From positions 88,400 through 152,399 of the forward strand of contig NZ_JAHQZR010000015.1 in the NCBI RefSeq assembly GCF_019049105.1: a DNA stretch of 64,000 nucleotides, read 5' to 3'. The DNA is from Leucobacter chinensis. Its GTDB lineage: Bacteria > Actinomycetota > Actinomycetes > Actinomycetales > Microbacteriaceae. Below the pieces are notes generated by a model. The model saw only the letters and a list, made by a program, of their open reading frames with translations, did not search any database and was not told where the DNA came from. Of this stretch, positions 17,501 through 24,988 are shown in pieces. The position numbers and the translations under genes are program-made. How positions within the stretch are numbered: position 1 is the stretch's first letter; the number at the start of each line of letters is the position of its first letter.

Positions 17501-18150
17501 CCGCCCGACACCGGACACTTCAACAGATTTCAGGCCACGGTATTATCGCCGTGGTTCGAGCTTCGACATCGCAGCGAGCACTCTTCGCCTCTCGGGTACT
17601 CATCGAATCTGGCATTCGTGCAATTGAGGTAACCTATACCGTTCCTGACGCGAGCGGGGTCATCTCTGAGTTGCGAGACGAGTACGGGGCCGAAGCGGTG
17701 ATTGGGGCGGGCACCCTCACGAGCGTCGCGAACGTAGACAACGCAATCTCTGCCGGAGCCCAGTTTCTCGTCTCGCCCGGGCACAGCACCGCGGTCACGG
17801 CCGCGGCAGTCGAGAGCGAGGTGCTCACGATGATCGGTGCGTTTACCGCGAGTGAGGTGATGGCTGTGCTCGATGCCGGAGCCGATATTGTGAAGTTCTT
17901 TCCCGGTGGCCTGGCCGGCCCCGCGGGCATTCGTGCACTGGCTGGCCCCTTTCCAGATGCCAAAATTGTGCCGACGGGAGGGGTTTCCCCCGCGAACCTC
18001 GGCGACTGGTTTTCGGCTGGTGCGGTGGCCGTGGGCGCAGGCAGCGACCTCGCTCCGAGTGCAGCGGTTGAGCAGGGCGATGCGGCAGTACTGCAAGCGC
18101 GAGCAACCTCCTTTACTGAGGCGCTCGCGCGAGCACGCGGGCAAGCCTAG
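17497..18150 (+). CDS. KDPG/KHG-type aldolase (2-dehydro-3-deoxyphosphogluconate aldolase family)
   Basis: A 217-residue class I aldolase. Glu44 lies in IEVTYTVPDA, the GAGT strand follows near residue 70, the Schiff-base Lys133 is in VKFFPGG, and the GGV phosphate-binding turn is near the C-terminus. It cleaves KDPG to pyruvate and glyceraldehyde 3-phosphate, or 4-hydroxy-2-oxoglutarate to pyruvate and glyoxylate. The start overlaps the serine hydrolase stop by 4 bp and it ends the rightward operon. With a KDG-type kinase in the divergent operon and a GAPDH just beyond it, the phosphorylated route is more likely. Confidence 0.92.
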   Translation: MTARHRTLQQISGHGIIAVVRASTSQRALFASRVLIESGIRAIEVTYTVPDASGVISELRDEYGAEAVIGAGTLTSVANVDNAISAGAQFLVSPGHSTAVTAAAVESEVLTMIGAFTASEVMAVLDAGADIVKFFPGGLAGPAGIRALAGPFPDAKIVPTGGVSPANLGDWFSAGAVAVGAGSDLAPSAAVEQGDAAVLQARATSFTEALARARGQA

Positions 18151-18165
18151 GCTCCGGTCGCGTCC

Positions 18166-20145
18166 TTACTCGGCGTCGGCCGGCACGAGCAGCTGGTGCT
18201 GCGCGAGTTCGCGGTACAGGGGCACCTGCTCGACAAGTTCGGCGTGGGTGCCCTGGCCGATGACCTCGCCGCCGTCGAGCACGACGATGAGGTCTGAGTC
18301 AACCACGGTCGAGAGCCGGTGCGCGATCACGACGAGCGTGCGCCCGGTCGCGACCGAGTCGAGGGCCTCGCGCATGAGGCGCTCGTTGACGCCGTCGAGC
18401 GATGCGGTCGATTCGTCGAGCAGCAGAATGGGCGGAGCCGTGAGCAGCGCGCGCGCAATCGCGAGGCGCTGCTTCTCGCCGCCCGAAAGCATGATGCCGT
18501 CTTCGCCGACCTGGGTGTCGAGCCCCTGCGAACCGTCGCGGGTGAGAATGGTGCCGAGGTTCACGGCCTCGAGCACCCGGGTGCAGGCCGCGTCGCTCGC
18601 ATCAGGTGCTCCGATGAGTAGGTTCTCGCGCAGGGTTCCGGCGAGAATGGGGGTGTCTTGCTCGACGTAGCCGATCTGCGCGCGAAGGGCCTTTCGGTCG
18701 AGCGCGCGAAGGTCGGTTCCGTGCAGCGACAGCGAGCCCTCATCGGGGTCGTAGAAGCGCTCGATGAGGCCGAGCACGGTCGACTTGCCGGCACCAGACG
18801 GGCCTACGAGCGCAACGCGTGCTCCCCGCGGCACCGCGAAGGTCACGCCCTTGAGCACGCGGGTTTCGACGATCTCGGCCGGTGCGGCCTCGTAGTCACG
18901 CATTGCGCGCCGGCCAGAACCCTCTGGCACATCGCTGAGCTTGAACGGTGCGGCCGATCGGTAGGTGAAGTGTACGTTGTCGAGCGCGATCGCCGGCACG
19001 TCACCGCTCGTGGGCACCTCGAGCGGCACGATGCGCCCCTCGGGAGTCGCGGCCGCGATCTCGGCGTCGTGCTCGGTCTCGGTGCTGAGCCGAGTGATCT
19101 CTTGAATACGGCCGAGCGCGCCGAGCGCCTGGTTTGCCGCATTGATGGCGCCGAAGGCGAGGCCGAGCGGCTGCACGAGCATGAAGAGAAAAATGAGAAA
19201 GACGACGAGGCTCGAGATTTCGAGCGTTCCCGTCGCGACGCGGTAGCCACCAGCGCCGAGCACGGCGAGAAATGAGACCTGCAGCGCGATAAACGAGACC
19301 GGAACGATGAACGCCGAGATGCGCGCGACCTTGAGGCCGTAGCCGTAGGCCGACTCGGCCTGCTCGGTGATCGTCGCTGCCTCGCGCTCGGTCGCGCCGG
19401 CCGCGCGAATGGTGCGGATCGACGAGATAGCGCGATCCACACTCGCCGCGAGGTCGCCCACCTTTTCCTGTGAACGGGCAACGGCGGGGCCGATGCGTGA
19501 GCCGAGCGCGAGTACGAGTAGCAGGGCAACGAGCAGCACCCCGAAGGTGATTGCAAAGAGCACGGGGTCGATGATGAGCATCGCGATGAGTGCGCCAATA
19601 AACATGAGGGCGCCGCCCACGACCTCGACGAGCCCCTGGGTGAGCACCGCTCGCAGGAGCGTCGTGTCAGAGCCGATGCGTGAGACGAGGTCGCCCGTGC
19701 GGCGCTGATCGAACTCGCTAATGGGCAGGTGCAAAATCTTGGCTATGAGCGTGCGGCGGCTCGAGAGCACAACGCCCTCACCCATGCGCTGCAATAGGTA
19801 GTGCTGCGTGCTGTTGAAGAGGGCCGAGAAGAGCACGAGTACGACGATGCCCCAGATGAGCCAACCGAGCGGCTCTGCGTCGCCCACCCGCGTGATGACC
19901 TGGCCAACGATGAGTGGCTGTGCAAGCGAGGTGATCGCCCCGAGCAAGCTCAGCACAATGATGACGGTGAGCAGCGCTTTCTGCTCAAAGAGATACGGCA
20001 AAAGCTCGCCAAGGGTCGCTCTCGGGCCCTTGGGTGCGGCGCCTTCACGACCGCGTTTTCGGCCGGGGCGCGAACTGCGTTTCTTGGTCCCTGCGGGGGG
20101 AGCGGTGGACAGCGCGGCATTGCTTATATCGGGGGCGTCGTTCAC
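18166..20145 (-). CDS. ABC exporter, fused transmembrane and ATP-binding domains
   Basis: A 659-residue half-transporter. A Lys/Arg-rich N-terminal tail (about 50 residues) precedes a six-helix exporter domain (about 65-350) and an ATPase domain (about 400-650). The latter has Walker A GPSGAGKS, signature LSGGEKQRLAIARAL and Walker B ILLLDESTASLD. It should act as a dimer exporting lipids, drugs or peptides; the substrate is not evident. The start is uncertain: GTG 20145 fits the end of conservation but its ribosome binding site is weak, and longer in-frame versions enter the upstream gap. It converges on the aldolase gene with a 15-bp gap. Confidence 0.87.
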   Translation of the reverse strand: MNDAPDISNAALSTAPPAGTKKRSSRPGRKRGREGAAPKGPRATLGELLPYLFEQKALLTVIIVLSLLGAITSLAQPLIVGQVITRVGDAEPLGWLIWGIVVLVLFSALFNSTQHYLLQRMGEGVVLSSRRTLIAKILHLPISEFDQRRTGDLVSRIGSDTTLLRAVLTQGLVEVVGGALMFIGALIAMLIIDPVLFAITFGVLLVALLLVLALGSRIGPAVARSQEKVGDLAASVDRAISSIRTIRAAGATEREAATITEQAESAYGYGLKVARISAFIVPVSFIALQVSFLAVLGAGGYRVATGTLEISSLVVFLIFLFMLVQPLGLAFGAINAANQALGALGRIQEITRLSTETEHDAEIAAATPEGRIVPLEVPTSGDVPAIALDNVHFTYRSAAPFKLSDVPEGSGRRAMRDYEAAPAEIVETRVLKGVTFAVPRGARVALVGPSGAGKSTVLGLIERFYDPDEGSLSLHGTDLRALDRKALRAQIGYVEQDTPILAGTLRENLLIGAPDASDAACTRVLEAVNLGTILTRDGSQGLDTQVGEDGIMLSGGEKQRLAIARALLTAPPILLLDESTASLDGVNERLMREALDSVATGRTLVVIAHRLSTVVDSDLIVVLDGGEVIGQGTHAELVEQVPLYRELAQHQLLVPADAE

Positions 20146-20347
20146 TCTCGCTACGCTACCCCATCTGCCTGCAATAGATCTGATGTGCGGCTCCGTGGCC
20201 GGGGTGAAAATGCGCGGTCTCGGGTCTCTTGGAAGGCCAGATTGCTGTGTTAGTGTGCACAGAGAATACGGGCGCCCCGCGCCAGGGAGACGACGGAGTC
20301 GAGTGACCGCTGTGCGGTGTGCTGCGGCCTGAAGGATGGTTGAGTGA

Positions 20348-20932
20348 ATGACTGAAAACGCTGAGAGCCTTGAAGCGTGGGCCGGCGGCCTCTTTACTGA
20401 GGGCAGCGTGCGGCTTCGGCAGTTTCGGGAGAGCGACACTGAGAAGCTCAGCGAGTGGTGGCGCGAACCGTCGGTGACGCTCATGCAAACCGACCGTATG
20501 CCCGTCGGCGATGACGCCACGCTCACCGAGATGTTTCTCATGTGGAACAAGAATGACACGCCTTCGGCGTGCGGCTACTCGCTCATCAATCACGAGGGAG
20601 AGTTCGTTGGTCACGTTTCACTCTGGGGCGTGACCCCGCCCACGATGATTGCCACGCTCGCGGTGATCGTGGGCCCCGAGCACCAGGGCAACGGCCACGG
20701 CCGTGACGCGGTTCTAGCCGCACTGCGCATCGCCTTTGAAGAGATGGGGGTCAACAAGGTCGAGTTGCAGGTGTGGCACTTCAATACTCGCGCCCGTCGG
20801 CTCTACGCCTCGCTCGGCTTCGTTGAAGAGGGAGTACGCCGAGCGGCGGTCTACCACCGCTCGGCGTTTCACGACCAGGTACTCATGGGCATGTTGCGCG
20901 ACGAGTACCTGGCAATGGCGGCTCGTCGCTAG
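20348..20932 (+). CDS. GNAT N-acetyltransferase (RimJ/RimL type)
   Basis: A 194-residue acetyl-CoA-dependent acetyltransferase. The N-terminal strand VRLRQFRESDTEKL is RimJ/RimL-like. The acetyl-CoA pyrophosphate loop is the HQGNGHGRDA segment (Q/RxxGxG/A motif), and NTRARRLYASLGFVEEGVRR is the typical C-terminal helix. Substrates range from ribosomal protein N-termini to antibiotics and small amines. It converges on ribH with a 4-bp overlap and is divergent from the ABC exporter gene. Family certain, substrate unknown. Confidence 0.88.
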   Translation: MTENAESLEAWAGGLFTEGSVRLRQFRESDTEKLSEWWREPSVTLMQTDRMPVGDDATLTEMFLMWNKNDTPSACGYSLINHEGEFVGHVSLWGVTPPTMIATLAVIVGPEHQGNGHGRDAVLAALRIAFEEMGVNKVELQVWHFNTRARRLYASLGFVEEGVRRAAVYHRSAFHDQVLMGMLRDEYLAMAARR

Positions 20933-21399
20933 CCGCGCAGCTGCGACACGAGCAGCGCCGTGTTGAGCGCGGCCTCAGCGGCCTCCTGGCCCTTTGACTC
21001 CTGCGACCCGGGCAGCCCCGAGCGTTGGAACGCCTGTTCGTCGGTATCGACGGTGAGCACCCCAAAGCCAACGGCCTTGCCCGTGTCGAGGGCAACGCGG
21101 GTGAGCCCGTCGGTCACCGCGTTGCACACGTAGTCGAAGTGCGGGGTTCCGCCGCGCACGATGACGCCGAGGCAAACGACCGCGTCGAACTCACCGGCGA
21201 GGGCCGCCTGAGCGGCGACCGGAAGCTCGAAGGCGCCGGCAACGCGGTGCAGCTCGAACTCGGCGCCCGCGCTCTGCAGTGTGCTGCAGGCTCCCTCGAT
21301 AAGCCCGTTCATGATTTCTTCGTGCCAGCTGCCTGCGAGCACGGCGACGCGAAGGCCCTCTGCCTCGATCGCGAGTGATGGGGCTCCTGAACCCGCCAT
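20929..21399 (-). CDS. ribH: 6,7-dimethyl-8-ribityllumazine synthase
   Basis: A 156-residue lumazine synthase that condenses 5-amino-6-ribitylaminouracil with 3,4-dihydroxybutanone 4-phosphate in riboflavin synthesis, typically as a pentamer or icosahedral shell. VAVLAGSWHEEI, GAFELPVAAQ, GVIVRGGTPHFDYV (with the catalytic His) and GVLTVDTDEQAFQR are all diagnostic. It is the last gene of ribD-ribE-ribBA-ribH. It is separated from ribBA by a strong hairpin, so part of its expression may be controlled separately. Confidence 0.96.
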   Translation of the reverse strand: MAGSGAPSLAIEAEGLRVAVLAGSWHEEIMNGLIEGACSTLQSAGAEFELHRVAGAFELPVAAQAALAGEFDAVVCLGVIVRGGTPHFDYVCNAVTDGLTRVALDTGKAVGFGVLTVDTDEQAFQRSGLPGSQESKGQEAAEAALNTALLVSQLRG

Positions 21400-21434
21400 G
21401 GTGATCCTCCTGAAAGTCGTTTCGATGTGAATGC

Positions 21435-21460
21435 GCCGGGCCCCGCGGAAGGGGCCCGGC
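21435..21460 (-). terminator. GC hairpin between ribBA and ribH
   Basis: A perfect 10-bp stem, 21435-21444 with 21451-21460, with a 6-nt loop and no T-run. It lies 26 bp after... the ribBA stop side of the 67-bp gap, and could attenuate or process the rib transcript before ribH. Confidence 0.6.
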
Positions 21461-21466
21461 AGAGTA

Positions 21467-22783
21467 CTATTCGGCGGCCGAGTTCGTGACCGGGGCGCCA
21501 GCGGCTGATCCGCCTCCTGCTACGGCCGATGCCTCGGCAACCGCGACGTCGGCAGGCAGCGTGTGGCCCATGCGGTCGCGCTTGACGCTCAGGTAGGCGG
21601 CGTTGCTATCGGTCACGCCGACCACGAGCGGCACCTGCTCGGCCACGGTGATGCCGCGAGCGCTCAGCTGCTCGACCTTGTCGGGGTTGTTCGTGAGCAA
21701 ACGCACGCTCGAGATGCCGAGATCGGTCAAGATGTCGGCAGCCGCGGTGTAGTCGCGCGAGTCGGCGGGGAGGCCGAGCTGAATGTTCGCGTCGAGGGTG
21801 TCGATGCCCTGCTCCTGCAGTTGGTAGGCGCGAAGCTTGTTCGCGAGCCCGATGCCGCGGCCCTCCTGGCCTCGCAGGTACACGACGACGCCACCCTCGG
21901 CTGCGATGAGGTTGAGCGCGGCGTCGAGCTGGGGGCCGCACTCGCATTTGAGTGAGCCGAAGGCCTCGCCCGTGATGCACTCCGAGTGCACGCGCACGAG
22001 CACCGAGTCGGCGCTGAAGTCGGTCTTGGGCGACACGAGTGCGACGTGGTCGATGCCGTAGGTGCGGTCGCGGTAGGCGCGCATGTGCAGGTCGCCGTGC
22101 GTCGTGGGCACGAGCGTGTCAGCGCGAAGGCTCACGCGACGGGGGCTCTTCACGCACTCGGTTGACCCTTGAGGGTCGTGCTCGTTGAGGTAGGCGATGA
22201 GCTGCTCGATCGTGATGACCGGAACCCCGGCGCTCGCCGAGAGCTCTTTGAGCGCGGGGAGGCGCATCATCTCGCCGTCGTCGGCAACGACCTCACCAAT
22301 CATCGCGACGGGCGAGAGACCGGCGAGCTTCATGAGCTCAACGGCTGCCTCGGTGTGGCCGTCGCGCTCGCGCACACCGCCGTCAACAGCGCGCAGCGGC
22401 AAAATGTGGCCGGGGCGGTTGACATCGGTGGGAACCGAATTCGGGTCAGCGAGAATGCGCAGCGTCGTGGCGCGGTCGCCTGCGCTGATGCCGGTCGTAA
22501 CGCCGTGGGCCGCGTCGACCGTGACGGTGTAAGCGGTCGTGCGCACGTCTTCGTTGCGCTTCACCATCATGGGCAGATCCATGCGGTCGGCAATCTCGTT
22601 GGTCATCGGTGCGCACAGGAGCCCGCTCGAGTACTTCACCGACCACGCGACCCACTCCTGGGTTGCGAGCTCGGCCGAGAGAATGAAGTCGCCCTCGTTC
22701 TCGCGGTTCTCGTTGTCGGCGACAATGACGGGCTTGCCCAGCTTGATCGCATTGATGGCCTCTTCGATGGTTGACAGGCTCAT
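21467..22783 (-). CDS. ribBA: Bifunctional 3,4-dihydroxy-2-butanone-4-phosphate synthase / GTP cyclohydrolase II
   Basis: A 438-residue two-domain enzyme. The N-terminal DHBP synthase half (about 1-200) has DNENRENEGDFI with the acidic metal loop, plus RPGHILPLRA. The C-terminal GTP cyclohydrolase II half (about 205-410) has the zinc-site cysteines in the SECITGEAFGSLKCECG segment, and RGQEGRGIGL. It makes both riboflavin precursors, from ribulose 5-phosphate and from GTP. A flexible Ala/Gly-rich tail of about 25 residues extends past the core. The start overlaps the ribE stop by 4 bp. Confidence 0.97.
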   Translation of the reverse strand: MSLSTIEEAINAIKLGKPVIVADNENRENEGDFILSAELATQEWVAWSVKYSSGLLCAPMTNEIADRMDLPMMVKRNEDVRTTAYTVTVDAAHGVTTGISAGDRATTLRILADPNSVPTDVNRPGHILPLRAVDGGVRERDGHTEAAVELMKLAGLSPVAMIGEVVADDGEMMRLPALKELSASAGVPVITIEQLIAYLNEHDPQGSTECVKSPRRVSLRADTLVPTTHGDLHMRAYRDRTYGIDHVALVSPKTDFSADSVLVRVHSECITGEAFGSLKCECGPQLDAALNLIAAEGGVVVYLRGQEGRGIGLANKLRAYQLQEQGIDTLDANIQLGLPADSRDYTAAADILTDLGISSVRLLTNNPDKVEQLSARGITVAEQVPLVVGVTDSNAAYLSVKRDRMGHTLPADVAVAEASAVAGGGSAAGAPVTNSAAE

Positions 22784-23442
22784 GAGCGGTTCCCTTCGGT
22801 GGTGGTATCGGTGCCCGCGGCTGCCGCGGCGGAGTTGTTGGTAAAGGCGAGCATGCGTGAAACGTGCCGCGCGATAATGTCGGTTTCGATATTGACCTCG
22901 TCGCCGGGGGCGAGTGCGCCAAGCGTTGTGGCCGTGAGGGTCTCGGGAATGAGTGATACCTCAAACCACTGCTCGGCCTCGCCCGGCCCCGAGATCTCTG
23001 AGACGGTGAGCGAGACCCCCGAGACGGTGACCGAGCCCTTGTCGACGAGCAGCGCAGCGAGCTCGCGGTCGAGCGCAAAACGCAGCACGCGCCAATGCTC
23101 GCCCGGGGTCACCGAGACGAGTGTTGCCACGCCGTCGACGTGCCCCTGCACGATGTGGCCGCCGAGCCGAGTGTCGACACGGGCCGCGCGTTCGAGATTG
23201 ACGCGACTGCCGACCTCGAACCCACCGAGCGTCGACATCTTGAGCGTCTGCGCCATGACGTCGGCGGTGAACGACGAATCGGTCTGTTCAATCACGGTGA
23301 GGCACACGCCCGACACCTGAATTGAATCGCCGTGGCTCGCGTCAGAAACCACCTTCGGCCCACGCACCGTGATGCGCATCGCCTCGGTTTGCGGTTCGAT
23401 AGCGGTGATCTCACCAATCTCTTCGATGAGTCCTGTAAACAC
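22780..23442 (-). CDS. ribE: Riboflavin synthase alpha chain
   Basis: A 220-residue protein made of two homologous lumazine-binding barrels (about 1-95 and 96-195). It has the invariant start MFTGLIEEIG and GGHIVQGHVDG at the head of the second barrel. It dismutates two ribityllumazine molecules to riboflavin. The C-terminal tail is Ala/Thr-rich and probably disordered. It overlaps ribD upstream and ribBA downstream, so the three are translationally coupled. Confidence 0.95.
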   Translation of the reverse strand: MFTGLIEEIGEITAIEPQTEAMRITVRGPKVVSDASHGDSIQVSGVCLTVIEQTDSSFTADVMAQTLKMSTLGGFEVGSRVNLERAARVDTRLGGHIVQGHVDGVATLVSVTPGEHWRVLRFALDRELAALLVDKGSVTVSGVSLTVSEISGPGEAEQWFEVSLIPETLTATTLGALAPGDEVNIETDIIARHVSRMLAFTNNSAAAAAGTDTTTEGNRS

Positions 23443-24563
23443 TACAGATCACTTCCTCTGTTTTCGGGTATCGCGGTCACGAGCAGGTCGTCGCCTAAGC
23501 GAGTAACCCCCGTTACCGTGAGGTGTAACGCATCGGTGATGCTTGAAATTCCAAGTTCTTGAATGGCGACGCGCTCGCCGCCGAGCAGCTTCGGCGCGAG
23601 GTACACGTGCAGCTCGTCAACGAGGCCCGCGGCGAGCAGCGAGCTCACGAGCGTCGGCCCGCCCTCGACGTAGAGCGTGCGAATGCCCGAGGCCCCGAGC
23701 GTCGCGAGATCGGCGGTGAGATCATCGCCCGTGAGGCGGATCGGTGCCCCGCTCACCTGACCCTGCAACGCGGGGTGCCTGCGAATCGCGGCACCGGCCG
23801 GGACCTCCCGGTGGCCGAAGACGACGGGAAAGGGCTGCAGCGAAGCTTCGACGAGGAGCTCACCCGAGGCATCGCGGGCGGTGAGCGAGGGGTCGTCGGC
23901 GTAGAGCGTTCCCGTCGCGACAGCAATGGCGTCGGCTAAGGCGCGTTCGGCGTGCACGTGTTCGCGGGCTGCGGGCCCGGTGATCCACTGGCTTGTTCCG
24001 TCGGCAGCTGCCGCGCGGCCATCGAGCGTTTGGGCCCACTTCGCGATGACGTGGGGCCTTGCGACGGGCTCACCGTCACGCTTCGTGTGCTGCTGCCTGG
24101 CGAGCCAACCCGCGAGCAGGGTGCGAGCCTCGGCCTCGCATACGCCAGAGATCACCTCGACGCCAGCCTCGCGGAGCCGTTCGGCTCCTCCGCTTGACTG
24201 CTGGCCCGGGTCGGGCAGTGCGTGCACGACGTGTCCAATACCGGCCTCGATGAGAGCGAGCGCGCAGGGGCCAGTGTGGCCCGTGTGGTTGCAGGGTTCG
24301 AGCGTCACGACTGCCGTGAGCTCTTTCGCGTGGTCGGCCCACTCTGCCGGGAGGTGCGCGAGCGCGTCAGTCTCGGCGTGCATGGTGCCGACGCCGCGGT
24401 GCCAGCCCTCGGCCACGACACGAAAGTCTGGGGCGGGCGAAAGAATGACGCACCCAACCTGCGGGTTCACGGTGTCGCTCGGGCCACGCCTCGCGATCGT
24501 GAGCGCACGACGCATTGCCTCTTCGAGCGCCTCGCGGCGTGCGGCCTGCGGGTCTTGCTGCAT
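23442..24563 (-). CDS. ribD: Bifunctional diaminohydroxyphosphoribosylaminopyrimidine deaminase / uracil reductase
   Basis: A 373-residue enzyme carrying out the second and third steps of the GTP branch of riboflavin synthesis. The N-terminal deaminase domain holds the zinc motif HAETDAL and the PCNHTGHTGPCALALIEAGI segment. The C-terminal reductase domain starts near RPHVIAKWAQTLDGRAAA and has YVEGGPTLVSSLL. ATG 24563 is preceded by AGAGG at 5-nt spacing; an ATG 14 codons upstream has no such site. The FMN riboswitch ends about 70 bp upstream. Confidence 0.95.
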   Translation of the reverse strand: MQQDPQAARREALEEAMRRALTIARRGPSDTVNPQVGCVILSPAPDFRVVAEGWHRGVGTMHAETDALAHLPAEWADHAKELTAVVTLEPCNHTGHTGPCALALIEAGIGHVVHALPDPGQQSSGGAERLREAGVEVISGVCEAEARTLLAGWLARQQHTKRDGEPVARPHVIAKWAQTLDGRAAAADGTSQWITGPAAREHVHAERALADAIAVATGTLYADDPSLTARDASGELLVEASLQPFPVVFGHREVPAGAAIRRHPALQGQVSGAPIRLTGDDLTADLATLGASGIRTLYVEGGPTLVSSLLAAGLVDELHVYLAPKLLGGERVAIQELGISSITDALHLTVTGVTRLGDDLLVTAIPENRGSDL

Positions 24564-24630
24564 CTGAACCTCTGGGTACGGTTGGCCGGGGTTCAGACGG
24601 CTCACCCGAGTACGGCAAAGCTATCGCCTG

Positions 24631-24768
24631 CGTGCACCCTCTCATCCGGACTAGAGCGAAAACGCTCATCACCGTCGGTTCTGGAATTGCACCAGATCTG
24701 CCAGATCGAATGACCCAGCTCGCGGACTCTCACCGCCGGTTCGGATTCTCACCGACCCCGGAAGCACG
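24631..24768 (-). promoter_or_regulatory. FMN riboswitch (RFN element) controlling the rib operon
   Basis: Read on the minus strand, the conserved RFN blocks appear in order: a GGGGTCGGTGAGAATCCG-type block, ACCGGCGGTGAGAGTCCGCG, GATCTGGTGCAATTCCAGA, ACCGACGGTGATG and AGTCCGGATGAGAG. The outer P1 helix pairs CGTGC (24764-24768) with GCACG (24631-24635). When FMN binds, such elements repress rib expression; given the short distance to ribD, control could be at transcription or translation. Confidence 0.93.
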
Positions 24769-24988
24769 ATTCACATCATACTCCCGAATGCTGACAGCCG
24801 TCGAGCGCGAGACCTACTGTGACTCGACGAGCACAGGGATTGCGCTTTGCGGCGCCTGTTCACCAAGGGTTTCATTGCTTGGGCGTCACGTGCTGGCTAG
24901 GCTCAAAAGAGTGTGGCCGTCTTAGGGCCCTCGCGCCAGGTGTGCCGCACAACTCGAACGCCACATATCGCGAAGGAGATTACCAACG
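24769..24988. other. Divergent promoter region between the rib operon and the 5'-nucleotidase gene
   Basis: With the riboswitch and the short ribD leader this forms a 425-bp stretch without a protein gene. The 220 bp here should contain the rib promoter (minus strand) and the 5'-nucleotidase promoter (plus strand). I do not see a clear -35/-10 pair. The right end carries GAAGGAG (24972-24978), the ribosome binding site of the gene at 24989. Confidence 0.5.
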
